Assembly: GCF_007989825.1 (NCBI RefSeq)
Contig: NZ_BJUA01000005.1
Span: 204,896-268,895, forward strand
DNA: 64,000 nucleotides
Origin: Cellulomonas persica
Lineage (GTDB): Bacteria; Actinomycetota; Actinomycetes; Actinomycetales; Cellulomonadaceae
Reading direction: 5' to 3'
A model generated the notes under the pieces. It had not been told where the DNA came from and made no database searches. It saw only the letters and a program-made list of their open reading frames with translations. A program made the position numbers and the translations under genes. Below, piece after piece: positions 21,151-34,383 of this stretch; positions within the stretch are counted from its first letter, which is position 1, and each line of letters starts with the position of its first letter.

Positions 21151-21714
21151 ATGATCCTCGCCGACCTCCAGTCGCGCCTGCGCATCGCCCTGACCAACAC
21201 GCTGGTCGAGGAGTGGACCCTGTTCACCCCGACCACCGGCACGAGCAGGCCGAGCGAGCGCACGATCGCGTTCCAGCTCGGGTGGTACGTGCGGCAGACC
21301 GTCGAGCGCACGTGGAACGTCGACAGCGAGTACGACCGCTCCGGGATGATGCTCGAGTCGTCGGTGCAGTTCGGTCCCGACGCGGGGCACGTGCCCAACC
21401 TGATCGTCCACCACCGCGGCCTGCTCGGCCCCGAGCACAACCTGCTGCTCGTGCACGTGGCCGTCGACTCCACGACCGCCGACGAGCCCGGACCCGGGAT
21501 CGAGACCGCGCAGGCGCTGCAACGCCGGTTCGGCTACCGCTACGCCATGCTGCTCGACCTGCGCCTGCACACCGAGGGCCGACGCGCGTCGGTCACGCCG
21601 TACTGGCAGTGGGCGACGCTCGAGCACGGCCCCGAGACGCCCGAGCCGGTGGCCGTCTACACGCCGCGCGTGCTCAACGAGATCACCGAACGCGCCCGGC
21701 GCGCGGGGGACTGA
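21151..21714 (+). CDS. PD-(D/E)XK nuclease-like protein with degenerate active site
   Basis: Protein of 187 residues with the outline of a small PD-(D/E)XK-fold family: an N-terminal helix with SERTIAFQLGWYV, then WNVDSEYDR, then NLIVHHRG and NLLLVHV. Family members typically read PDIIVHRRG and NLLVIEVKK at the last two places. Here the Asp is Asn and the E-x-K is H-x-A, so metal-dependent catalysis is unlikely. The family assignment is from pattern memory and is moderate. It is probably transcribed leaderless. Confidence 0.65.
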   Translation: MILADLQSRLRIALTNTLVEEWTLFTPTTGTSRPSERTIAFQLGWYVRQTVERTWNVDSEYDRSGMMLESSVQFGPDAGHVPNLIVHHRGLLGPEHNLLLVHVAVDSTTADEPGPGIETAQALQRRFGYRYAMLLDLRLHTEGRRASVTPYWQWATLEHGPETPEPVAVYTPRVLNEITERARRAGD

Positions 21715-21717
21715 CCC

Positions 21718-21723
21718 TAGAGT
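21718..21723 (+). promoter_or_regulatory. -10 element TAGAGT of a leaderless promoter
   Basis: TAGAGT sits six bases before the benE-like ATG at 21730, the same geometry as the preceding gene, suggesting independent leaderless transcription of each. Confidence 0.5.
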
Positions 21724-21729
21724 TCCGCC

Positions 21730-23013
21730 ATGTCGAAACCCCGTTCCTCGGCCGTCCCGGTCGGCGTCGTCACCGCGCTCGTCGGCTTCACGAGCTCGTT
21801 CGCCGTGGTGCTCGCCGGCCTGCGGGCCGTGGGCGCCGACGCGTCTCAGGCCTCCTCGGGGCTCGTCGCACTGTGCGTGCTGCAGGGGGTCGGGACCGTC
21901 TGGCTGAGCCGCCGGTACCGCACGCCGATCACGCTCGCGTGGTCCACGCCCGGCGCCGCGCTGCTCGTGACCTCGGCCGTCGTCTCGTGGCGCGCCGCAG
22001 TCGGTGCGTTCCTGGTGACCGGCCTGCTCATCGCCGCGACCGGGCTGTGGGGCGCGCTCGGCCGTCTCGTCGCCGCGATCCCCGTGTGGCTCGCGCACGC
22101 GATGCTCGCCGGCATCCTGCTGCCCCTGTGCCTCGCGCCCGTGCTGGCCGCCGTCGACACACCGCTGTACGTCCTGCCGATCGTCGTCGTGTGGCTCGTC
22201 GTGCAGCGGTACGCGCCGCGCTGGTCGGCGCCCGCCGCGTTCGCGGTCGCGCTCGTCGTGGCCGTCGTCTTCGCGGTCGAGTCCGACCTGCTCGCGTGGC
22301 CCGACGTGCCCGGCATGCAGCTCACCGCGCCCGCGTTCGAGGTCGGTGCGGTCGTCGGCGTCGCGCTCCCGCTCTACGTGGTGACGATGGCGTCCCAGAA
22401 CGTCCCGGGCGCGGCCGTGCTCGCGACGGCCGGCTACACCGCGCCGTGGCGTCCGACGATGCTGCTGACCGGCCTCGGGACCGCGCTCGGCGCACCCGCC
22501 GGCGCGCACGCGATCAACCTCGCCGCGATCACCGCCGCGCTCCCGGCCTCGCCCGACGCGGACCCCGACCCCGCGCAGCGCTGGCGCGCCTCGCAGGCCG
22601 CCGGGTGGACGTACGTCGTCCTGGCGCCGCTCGCACCCGCGCTCATCGCGCTCGTCGACGTCGGACCCTACGGCCTCGTGGAGTCCGTCGCCGGTCTCGC
22701 CCTGCTCACCACGTTCGCCGCGTCGCTGCACGCCGCGATGTCGTCCGCGGCGGACCGGGTCGCGGCCGCGCTCGCCCTCATGCTCGCCGCGAGCGGGCTG
22801 TCGATCGCCGGCGTCGGCTCGGCGTTCTGGGCACTCGTCGTCGGACTCGTGGTGCACGCCGTCCTGCGCCCGCGCGAGGCCGCCGCCGCCACGCTCGCCG
22901 CGCAGGACGCCCACGCACGCGACGACGGGGCCGTCACCGGCGGCGACGTGGACGGCGAGGCGCCGGACGACGACATCCTGGGCGAACCCGCGCAGGACCA
23001 GCCGGCCCGATGA
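21730..23013 (+). CDS. benE: BenE family benzoate/H+ symporter-like transporter
   Basis: Integral membrane protein of 427 residues with about 12 helices. Typical BenE features are the N-terminal VGVVTALVGFTSSFAVVLAGL, ITLAWSTPGAALL and VMASQNVPG-like MASQNVPGAAVL, and HAINLAAITAA in the second half. The C-terminal 45 residues are acidic and cytoplasmic. BenE proteins import benzoate with protons, but no benzoate-degradation gene lies here, so the substrate is uncertain. Confidence 0.9.
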   Translation: MSKPRSSAVPVGVVTALVGFTSSFAVVLAGLRAVGADASQASSGLVALCVLQGVGTVWLSRRYRTPITLAWSTPGAALLVTSAVVSWRAAVGAFLVTGLLIAATGLWGALGRLVAAIPVWLAHAMLAGILLPLCLAPVLAAVDTPLYVLPIVVVWLVVQRYAPRWSAPAAFAVALVVAVVFAVESDLLAWPDVPGMQLTAPAFEVGAVVGVALPLYVVTMASQNVPGAAVLATAGYTAPWRPTMLLTGLGTALGAPAGAHAINLAAITAALPASPDADPDPAQRWRASQAAGWTYVVLAPLAPALIALVDVGPYGLVESVAGLALLTTFAASLHAAMSSAADRVAAALALMLAASGLSIAGVGSAFWALVVGLVVHAVLRPREAAAATLAAQDAHARDDGAVTGGDVDGEAPDDDILGEPAQDQPAR

Positions 23014-23020
23014 GCGACGG

Positions 23021-23228
23021 CTAACCCTCCGGAAGCTCCCAGCCCTCGTCGGAGACGCAGCGAGGAACGCCTCGGCGTTCGCTGCCGCCTGCGCCGGCGC
23101 GCTGCTCTCGAGCGTCGCGACCGCGTCGGTCAGCGGGCTGTCGTCGAGGAGATCCCGCCCGTGCAACCGGCGAGCAGCACGACGGGCAAGACACCGAGCG
23201 CAAGAGACCGGGCGACCGTCCGCTGCAT
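23021..23228 (-). pseudogene. Broken small lipoprotein gene (apparent frameshifts)
   Basis: The ATG at 23228 opens a good lipoprotein signal (MQRTVARSLALGVLPVVLLAGC, lipobox LAGC) but the frame stops at 23130 after 32 residues. A second frame continues at once with a plausible exported sequence (RDLLDDSPLTDAVATLE...). A third frame ends with CVSDEGWELPEG and a stop at 23021. Read together the three frames give a roughly 65-residue lipoprotein, so two frame changes would be needed to restore it. Either it is decayed or the assembly has errors in this GC-rich stretch. Confidence 0.5.
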
Positions 23229-23305
23229 GCGGGCACCCTACTGGCGGATGCAGGTCGGCGTGCGCGAGACGACGGCGTCCTTGCCCGTCAGGGCGATGTC
23301 AGAGC

Positions 23306-23381
23306 TGGTGGAGCCAAGGGGACTCGAACCCCTAACCCCCTGCTTGCAAAGCAGGTGCGCTACCAATTGCGCCATGGCCCC
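23306..23381 (-). tRNA. alaT: tRNA-Ala (anticodon TGC), CCA encoded
   Basis: Full cloverleaf of 76 bases: the acceptor GGGGCCA pairs with TGGCTCC, the anticodon loop CTTTGCA gives TGC, the T-loop is GGTTCGAGTCC, and CCA is encoded. It lies downstream of tRNA-Ile with the DLW-39 gene between, as in other actinobacteria next to gyrA. Confidence 0.97.
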
Positions 23382-23426
23382 GGGAGCCGCACGCCGCGTC
23401 CCGGGGGTGCGGCGATCAGGCGGGGA

Positions 23427-23546
23427 TCACTCGAAGGTGTCGGTGACCTCGGCCCACAGGTCCCGCTCGTCGCGGTCCTGCGTGACCTTCTGGTAGACGA
23501 CGTAGCCGACGGCGGCCAGGGCCACCAGGAGCAGAAGCTTCTTCAT
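23427..23546 (-). CDS. DLW-39 family small protein (39 residues)
   Basis: A 39-residue ORF begins at ATG 23546: MKKLLLLVALAAVGYVV, a single membrane helix, followed by a charged tail that contains the DLW motif (RDERDLWAEVTD). The length and motif are those of the DLW-39 family, found in actinobacteria near the tRNA-Ile/tRNA-Ala genes after gyrA. Function is unknown. It lies between the two tRNA genes on the same strand, so it is likely on the same primary transcript. Confidence 0.85.
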   Translation of the reverse strand: MKKLLLLVALAAVGYVVYQKVTQDRDERDLWAEVTDTFE

Positions 23547-23568
23547 GGGTCCCCCACAAGGTCGGGAG

Positions 23569-23642
23569 TGGGCCTAACAGGACTTGAACCTGTGACCTCT
23601 TCCTTATCAGGGAAGCGCTCTAACCGTCTGAGCTATAGGCCC
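23569..23642 (-). tRNA. ileT: tRNA-Ile (anticodon GAT)
   Basis: Cloverleaf of 74 bases without an encoded CCA. The acceptor GGGCCTA pairs with TAGGCCC, the D-arm is AGCTCAGACGGTTAGAGC, the anticodon loop CTGATAA gives GAT, and the T-loop is GGTTCAAGTCC. It follows the DUF3566 gene on the minus strand. This Ile-Ala pair is not inside an rRNA operon; no rRNA sequence flanks it. Confidence 0.97.
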
Positions 23643-23747
23643 GTGCACCGCTGCAGCCGCAGCGCGCCGGACGAGACTACCTCAGCGCGTGCCCGTCGCC
23701 CAAACCGGCGGAGCACGCGAGGTGGTCCCGCTGTCAGGGAGCGACGA

Positions 23748-24667
23748 TCACTCGTCCGTCATGGTCACGTGCAGCCCGCCGACGAGGGCCGCGACGATGT
23801 TGTAGAGGAACGCCGCGATGGTCGCGAGCGCCGTCAGCAGGAACACGTCGACGACCGCGATGAGCGTCGCACCGGAGATCACGCGCTTGAACTCGACGTA
23901 CTGCAGGATGTCGATGTTGCCCTCGGTACCGGTGACCTGGGTGACCAGGTCGTCGATGTTCGTGAACACGTGCAGACCGTTGAGCGTGTACCAGACCACG
24001 CCGACCGCGACGACGAGCAGGATGCCGAACGCCACCGACAGCAGGAACGACAGCTTCATCACCGACCACGGGTCGATGCGCGAGATCGCGAGCCGCACGC
24101 GGCGCGGGCCGCCCGACGACGCGACCGTCGGGATGCGACCGGTCTGCGGACGCGCGCCCGAGGTGCCGGAGGCGGGCTGCGACGTGGTGGAGGTGCGCGG
24201 AGGGACCGACGGCGGGTTGGTGCCGGTCGCGCCCGCGGACGCGGGGGGCGCCGTGGGAGTGGTGGTCATGGCGGTGTCCTCGTTCCGGGGCCGGGTGGCC
24301 GTGGAGATCGCGGTGCTCGTGGCTCCGGCCGCCTTCTTGAACCAGGCGGTGGTCTTGTCCACCGCCGCCATGAGCGGAGTGGGCGGGTCGTGCTGCGCGG
24401 AGGTCGACGACCGCTCGTCGGGCGTCGACTTCTCGTCGACGGCGACCGCGGGCTTGCCGGACGACGAGGCCGAGCCCGTCGTCGGGGCCGCGGAGGCCGT
24501 CGCGGCGGACGGACCCGCGCCCGAGCCGACGGGCTTCGGCGCGGACGCCGTGCCCTGACCCGACCCGCTCGAGTCCCGACCGGCCGGCGTCGTCGCGGTG
24601 CGCGCCGAGGACGCGGACTTCGGAGTCGGCCGGTTCTTCGGCGGGATCGAAGGGGGAGCCGGGTCCG

Positions 24668-24671
<4 letters not shown>
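23748..24671 (-). CDS. DUF3566 domain-containing membrane protein
   Basis: Protein of 307 residues. The first 190 are disordered and rich in Pro, Ala, Ser and Thr. The C-terminal 115 form the DUF3566 domain with two membrane helices and the typical start [20 protein letters not shown]. The gene follows gyrA in nearly all actinobacteria, here overlapping it by four bases (ATGA). In Mycobacterium the homologue (Rv0007, CwsA region) lies at the same place and is linked to wall synthesis; function here is inferred from position only. Confidence 0.88.
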
Positions 24672-27274
<2,603 letters not shown>

Positions 27275-27339
27275 GTCAGTCCTTCGGTGGTGCGGGAAGT
27301 ACGGGAGAGGTCGTGGGTTCGTCGTCTAGATCTCGTCGA

Positions 27340-29370
<2,031 letters not shown>

Positions 29371-29560
29371 GGGCGGTGGTACTCCTCAGGATCTGCGAAA
29401 CGCGCCGGAGCGGCCCGCCCGACTGCGAGGAGGGCAGATCACTCCGTGACGTTGGAGTTCCGGGCACCAAGGCGCCAGGAATGACCCTAGAAGTCTACCC
29501 GGAGAGTTGGGGGAGACCCTCGGAAACACGGGGTGGCGCGGGACGGGTTCCGTGAAGGTC

Positions 29561-30127
29561 TCAGCCGTACGTGTCGCGCACGCCCCGACCCTTGACGCTG
29601 CGCGGGCCCCGACCGAAGCCCGGGCCCCCCGGCCCCTGGACCTCGATCTGCACCACGACGCCCTCGCCGAGCTCGTCGCCCAGCGTCCGCAGCATCGTCG
29701 GGACGGTCCACCGCAGGTTCGTCGCCCACGCGGTGGAGTCCGCGCGCATCGTCAGGACGCCCGCGTCGAACGACACGTACGACGTGTGGGAGGCGACCTC
29801 CGCACCGAACAGCTCGGTCCACCGCGCCTGGATCGTGCCTGCGGTCACCCCGGGGGACCACGCGAGCTGGCCGACGAGCGAGTCGAGCGCCTCCCCGACC
29901 GTGCGCGGGTCGCGGCCGCCGGGCCGTGCGTCCCCGAGCTGCACCTCGCGTCGCGCGCCCCGGGGCGCGTCACCCGGGCGCAGGCCGCGCCGGCGTGCGC
30001 TCTCCTTCGCCCGGCCCAGCGCCGCAGCCGCGACCTGACGCTCCGGCAGCAGGTCGACGAGGTCGCGCAGCGTGTGCGTCGTCGTGCCGTCCGCCCCGCG
30101 GCGATCCCGCGCCAGGTCAGAGGACAC
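29561..30127 (-). CDS. dciA: DciA-like DUF721 protein
   Basis: DUF721 protein of 188 residues from GTG 30127; an upstream in-frame start at 30163 would add 12 residues. The N-terminal half is charged and flexible. The KH-like DUF721 domain (about 80-185) includes [32 protein letters not shown]721 proteins between recF and gyrB act as DciA-type loaders of the replicative helicase in bacteria lacking DnaC. The gene overlaps recF by 11 bases, so coupling is likely. Confidence 0.85.
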   Translation of the reverse strand: MSSDLARDRRGADGTTTHTLRDLVDLLPERQVAAAALGRAKESARRRGLRPGDAPRGARREVQLGDARPGGRDPRTVGEALDSLVGQLAWSPGVTAGTIQARWTELFGAEVASHTSYVSFDAGVLTMRADSTAWATNLRWTVPTMLRTLGDELGEGVVVQIEVQGPGGPGFGRGPRSVKGRGVRDTYG

Positions 30128-31319
30128 GCGACACCTCGCCACCCATGACGTCGACGCGCGCACCGGCCAACGGCTCCGGCACGTCCGCGGCGACCGCCGC
30201 GGTGATCAGCACCTGCCGGGCCGGTGCGACGAGCTCGGCCAGCCGCTCACGACGACGCGCGTCGAGCTCGGCGAACACGTCGTCGAGGATCAGGACGGGC
30301 TCGTCGTCGGGATCCGACTGCGGACCGCCGGCCGCCAGGACCCGCCAGGAGGCCAGGCGCAGCGCGAGCGCGAACGACCACGACTCGCCGTGGCTCGCGT
30401 ACCCCTTGGCGGGCAGGTCGGCGAGCGTCAGGACCAGGTCGTCGCGGTGCGGGCCGACGAGGCAGACGCCGCGCTCGATCTCCTTGGGTCGCAGCCGACC
30501 CATCGCCTCCAGGAGCTGGGCCTCGACCAGCTCGACCGTGGCCTCGTCGTCGGACGCCCCCGCAGCCGGGGCGCCGGGCGCGTCGTCGTGCAGGACACCC
30601 TCGAGGGACGCGCGGTACGTTATACGCGCCGCCCCCTGACCCGCGCTGACCTGCTCGTACGCCGCCTCGACGTGCGGTGCCAGCGCCCGGACCAGCGCCC
30701 GGCGCTCCGTGACGAGGCGCGCGCCGAGCTGCGCGAGCTTGCCGTCCCACACGTCGAGCGTGCGCAGGTCGGCACCCTGCCGCGCACGGCTCGCCGCACC
30801 GGCCGACTTCAGCAGCGCCGACCGCTGCCGCAGCACACGCTCGTAGTCGCTCACCGTCGCCGCCATGCGCGGCGTGAGCTGCACCAGCAGCGCGTCGAGG
30901 AACCGGCGACGACCGTCCGGGTCACCCTTGACGAGCGCCAGGTCCTCCGGCGCGAACAGCACCGTGTGCAGCATCCCGAGGATGTCGCGCGCCCGCACCG
31001 GACTGCCGCCGTTGACCCGCGCCCGGTTCGCCTTGCCCGCCGTGATCTCGACCTCGACGACCGACGACCGCGGACGCCCCGGCTCAAGCTCCCGGACGAT
31101 CTTGGCGCCGACGACCGCACGCGGGCTGCCCGCCCGGATCAGCGCCGCGTCGGTGGGCACCCGGTGACTCGAGAGCGTCGCGACGTACCCGATCGCCTCG
31201 ACGAGGTTCGTCTTGCCCTGCCCGTTGGGACCGACGAGCGCCGTGATCCCCGGGTCGAGCTCCAGCTCGGCGTGCGGGTACGAACGGAAGTCGGTCAGCT
31301 GCAGGTGGGCGACGTACAT
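30117..31319 (-). CDS. recF: DNA replication and repair protein RecF
   Basis: SMC-like ATPase of 400 residues that loads RecA at gaps with RecO and RecR. Walker A GPNGQGKT (about 30-37), the signature region in [10 protein letters not shown] and Walker [13 protein letters not shown] are present, with RRRFLD in the middle. Length is normal for actinobacteria. The gap to gnd is 35 bases; dciA starts inside its end. Confidence 0.96.
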   Translation of the reverse strand: MYVAHLQLTDFRSYPHAELELDPGITALVGPNGQGKTNLVEAIGYVATLSSHRVPTDAALIRAGSPRAVVGAKIVRELEPGRPRSSVVEVEITAGKANRARVNGGSPVRARDILGMLHTVLFAPEDLALVKGDPDGRRRFLDALLVQLTPRMAATVSDYERVLRQRSALLKSAGAASRARQGADLRTLDVWDGKLAQLGARLVTERRALVRALAPHVEAAYEQVSAGQGAARITYRASLEGVLHDDAPGAPAAGASDDEATVELVEAQLLEAMGRLRPKEIERGVCLVGPHRDDLVLTLADLPAKGYASHGESWSFALALRLASWRVLAAGGPQSDPDDEPVLILDDVFAELDARRRERLAELVAPARQVLITAAVAADVPEPLAGARVDVMGGEVSRVL

Positions 31320-31354
31320 GTGCTCTCGTCGGGGTTCTCGTGAGGGTCAGCCGG

Positions 31355-32272
31355 TCAGGCGACCGGCGGCGGAGGTGCGGCGAGGGCGTCTGCGGGCTTC
31401 ACGGCGTGCCCGCCGAACTGCTGACGGAGCGCCGCGACGGCCTTCATCGCCGGCGACTCACCCTGCCGCGACGCGAACCGCGCGAACAGCGCCGCCGAGA
31501 TCACCGGCGCCGGGACGGCCAGGTCGATCGCCTCGTCGACCGTCCACCGGCCCTCGCCCGAGTCCTCGACCCAGTCGTCGATCGCTGCCAGGCCGGGGTC
31601 CTGCTCGAGCGCTCGCACGAGCAGCTCCAACAGCCACGACCGCACGACCGTGCCGTTCGTCCACGCGCGCATCGTCCCGTGCACGTCCGTGACGAGGTCC
31701 TTCGCCGCGAGCAGCTCGTAGCCCTCGGCGTACGCCTGCATCAGCCCGTACTCGATGCCGTTGTGCACCATCTTCGCGAAGTGCCCCGCGCCGACCGTGC
31801 CTGCGTGCACGAACCCGTCCGCACGGTCGCCCGGCGGCCGCAGCGCGTCGAAGACCGGCATGACCCGGTCGACGAGCTCCTTGTCACCGCCGACCATGAG
31901 GCCGTAGCCGTTCTCGAGACCCCAGACGCCGCCCGAGACCCCCGCGTCGAGGAAGCCGACACCCGTCTCACGCAGCAGCGCCGCGTGCGGCTCGTCGTCC
32001 TGGTAGTACGAGTTCCCGCCGTCGATCACCACGTCGCCCGCCGCGAGCAGGCCCGCGAGCTGCGTGATCACCGCGTCCGTGACCGGGCCGGACGGCACCA
32101 TGACCCACACGATCCGCTCACCCGCGGGCAGGGCCGCGACCAGCGCCTCGAGCGAGTCGACGTCCGTGACGTCCGGGTTCCTGTCGTACCCCACGACCTC
32201 GATGCCGGCGCGGCGGATCCGCTCGCGCATGTTCGCGCCCATCTTGCCGAGCCCGACGAGACCGACCTTCAT
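31355..32272 (-). CDS. gnd: 6-phosphogluconate dehydrogenase, decarboxylating (GndA type)
   Basis: Pentose-phosphate enzyme of 305 residues that oxidises 6-phosphogluconate to ribulose 5-phosphate. It has the dinucleotide motif GLVGLGKMG at the N-terminus, DGGNSYYQDD, the substrate-binding FLDAGVSGG, and the catalytic Lys/Asn/Glu segment GHFAKMVHNGIEYGLMQ. It is the short (about 300-residue) form. The gene is customarily lodged between dnaN and recF in Micrococcales and Streptomyces, with no known replication role. Confidence 0.95.
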   Translation of the reverse strand: MKVGLVGLGKMGANMRERIRRAGIEVVGYDRNPDVTDVDSLEALVAALPAGERIVWVMVPSGPVTDAVITQLAGLLAAGDVVIDGGNSYYQDDEPHAALLRETGVGFLDAGVSGGVWGLENGYGLMVGGDKELVDRVMPVFDALRPPGDRADGFVHAGTVGAGHFAKMVHNGIEYGLMQAYAEGYELLAAKDLVTDVHGTMRAWTNGTVVRSWLLELLVRALEQDPGLAAIDDWVEDSGEGRWTVDEAIDLAVPAPVISAALFARFASRQGESPAMKAVAALRQQFGGHAVKPADALAAPPPPVA

Positions 32273-32386
32273 GACGTCCGTCCTTCCCTCGCTGCGGGTG
32301 CCGGCGTGGTGCGCCGTCGTGCTGATCGACCCCGGCCTCGCGGCCGGTCGTCGTGCTCGTCGTGACCTCGCCCCGACGTCTCACTG

Positions 32387-32420
32387 TGCCCGCCGGAACC
32401 CCGCCCTGCCCGCCGGAACC
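32387..32420. repeat. 20-bp-period direct repeat between gnd and dnaN
   Basis: TGCCCGCCGGAACC occurs at 32387-32400 and 32407-32420, exactly 20 bases apart, in the 214-base gap between gnd and dnaN. It lies upstream of the gnd start on the minus strand and might be part of its promoter region; otherwise nothing else is visible in this gap. Confidence 0.5.
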
Positions 32421-32486
32421 TCGCCCTGCGCGTCGGGTGGTCGCGTGCTCCCGCGGACGCCGGCCGCGCTGTCCCGTCCGGTCCTG

Positions 32487-33617
32487 TCAGCTCGCGAAGC
32501 GGATCGGGACCAGCAGGTAGCGGTACGTCTTGTCGTCCTCGCTCTCGACCGAGCCCTGGCCCGTGAACTCGACCGGCTTGTTCGGGTGCGTGAACGACAG
32601 GCGCACGAACGGCGTGTCCAGCGCGCCGAGCCCGTCGAGCAGGAACTGCGGGTTGAACGCCACCGAGATCGGCTCGCCCTCGAGCGTCGCCTCGAGCGCC
32701 TCGGACGCCTGCGCGTCGTCGCCCTGACCGGCGTCGAGCACGACCTGCCCGTCGGCGAAGCTCAGGCGGATGGGGGTGTTGCGCTCGGCGACGAGCGAGA
32801 CACGCTTGGCCGCCTCGGCCAGCTGCGAGGTCCCGACGATCGCGTGGATCGGCGTCTCGTCGGGGAACAGGCGACGCACCGCGGGGTAGTCGCCGTCGAC
32901 GAGCAGGCTCGTCGACTGACGGCCGGCGGCCTCGAACCCGATGAGGTCCACGCCGGCACCCGTGGACAGGCTGACCGAGACGTCGCCCGCGCTCCCGAGC
33001 GACTTCGCCGCGTCGGACAGCGTGCGCGCACGCACCAGCGCGACCGTCGAGATGTCGGGTGACGCCGGCGTCCACGTGAGCTCACGCAGCGCGAGGCGGT
33101 AGCGGTCGGTCGCGAGCAGCGTGACCTTCTCGCCCTCGATCTCCACGCGCACGCCCGTGAGCAGGGGGAGCGTGTCGTCCCGGCTCGCGGCGACGGAGAC
33201 CTGCGCGACCGCGTGCGTGAGCGCGTCGCCGTCGACCGTGCCCGTGACCGGCGGCATGACCGGCAGGTTCGGGTAGTCCTCGACCGGCATCGTCAGGAGC
33301 GTGAAGCGGCTCGCGCCGCAGGTCACGACGACCTTCGTGCCGTCGAGCGACACGTCCACCGGCTTGTCGGGCAGGGCGCGGGAGATCTCCGCGAGGAGCC
33401 GGCCCGAGACGAGCACCGTCCCGGCCTCGCTCACGTCGGCAGGGATCTGCGACCGCGCGGAGACCTCGTAGTCGAAGCTGGAGAGCTGGATGACGCCGCT
33501 CGAGTCGGCCTCGATGCGCACACCCGCGAGCACCGGCACCGGGGGACGGGTCGGCAGGCTGCGAGCCGTCCAGGTGACGGCCTCGGCGAGAACGTCGCGC
33601 TCGACCCGGAACCTCAT
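32487..33617 (-). CDS. dnaN: DNA polymerase III beta subunit (sliding clamp)
   Basis: Clamp protein of 376 residues with three tandem beta-clamp domains (about 1-120, 125-250, 255-376). Recognisable stretches are the N-terminal MRFRVERDVLAEAV, FTLLTMPVEDYPNLP in domain 1-2, and the C-terminal YLLVPIRF, whose hydrophobic pocket binds clamp-binding motifs. It encircles DNA and gives processivity to the replicase. ATG 33617 opens directly onto the oriC intergenic region. Confidence 0.98.
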   Translation of the reverse strand: MRFRVERDVLAEAVTWTARSLPTRPPVPVLAGVRIEADSSGVIQLSSFDYEVSARSQIPADVSEAGTVLVSGRLLAEISRALPDKPVDVSLDGTKVVVTCGASRFTLLTMPVEDYPNLPVMPPVTGTVDGDALTHAVAQVSVAASRDDTLPLLTGVRVEIEGEKVTLLATDRYRLALRELTWTPASPDISTVALVRARTLSDAAKSLGSAGDVSVSLSTGAGVDLIGFEAAGRQSTSLLVDGDYPAVRRLFPDETPIHAIVGTSQLAEAAKRVSLVAERNTPIRLSFADGQVVLDAGQGDDAQASEALEATLEGEPISVAFNPQFLLDGLGALDTPFVRLSFTHPNKPVEFTGQGSVESEDDKTYRYLLVPIRFAS

Positions 33618-33799
33618 GGACCACTACCTCTCGTCGAACTTCGTCGTACGTGCGCGACGAGCGTCCGCCACGGTGAGACGCACGACCTCGTTGCCGCGCC
33701 CGACGTCGGTGTCGTCTCCGAGTCGGTGGTGCGTCGCAGTGGGTCGTCCGTCCAGGCAGGCGCCGTCACGCGAACACTACGCGAGACGCCCCACACGGG

Positions 33800-34383
33800 G
33801 AGCAGGTGGGGCGTCTTGTGATTAGGAGAGGTCCTGCGTCGCCGCCGGCTCGTCGAGCTCGAGGCATCGAAGGTGTGTGGATTCTCATGACAAGAATCTG
33901 TCGTCGTCGTCATCGCGGCTGTGCATCATGTGGACGAAGGGCCGTCTGCGCAGGTCGCGACGAAGATCCACGTGTGCACACGGGATGTGGACCAGCGCGT
34001 CCCGGCGGTGGGTGACGGTGGACGTCCAGGTTCTTGTCGTTCGTCGTCCACCGGGACGACACCCGGCGTCCACATCGCCAGTCGTGTCATCCACCGCCAT
34101 CCACAGGGCTGTGCACAGGTGTGTGTATTCGTCCCATGCATGTCTCGACCTGGGGATGAAGGTGACCATGCGAGCGTCCTGGTCTGTCCGAGTCTGTCCC
34201 GGTCTCACGCGTGCCGAGGTGGGTGGTTCTGTCCGGTTCTGCGTTTGCGCAGGTCAGTGACGTGCTGGGCGGCTCGGATCGCCGAGGGTCGGCAATCGGG
34301 TGACATGATTCACATGATCCCCAGGGCGTGACCTGCGGTTGTGGAAAAACCTGGGGAGGACGACGAGCCGTCCCCAGCCTGCG
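33800..34383. other. oriC (dnaA-dnaN intergenic DnaA-box cluster)
   Basis: The 766-base gap between dnaN and dnaA carries many near-consensus DnaA boxes (TTGTCCACA). They include TGTGGATTC 33876, TGTGGACGA 33929, TGTGGACCA 33986, TCGTCCACC 34044, GCGTCCACA 34066, TCATCCACC 34087, CCATCCACA 34097 and TGTGGAAAA 34340. Both orientations occur. AT-richer patches at 34300-34320 (repeat of ACATGAT) and 34340-34350 are candidate unwinding sites. A 6-base inverted repeat GATTCT/AGAATC sits at 33880-33898. Location and box density fit an actinobacterial origin, in which no single box is perfect. Confidence 0.9.

Noticed and set aside
23306..23642. Part of an rRNA operon spacer, since tRNA-Ile(GAT) and tRNA-Ala(TGC) are together
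   Set aside because: No 16S or 23S sequence flanks them; this is the stand-alone pair that follows gyrA in actinobacteria.
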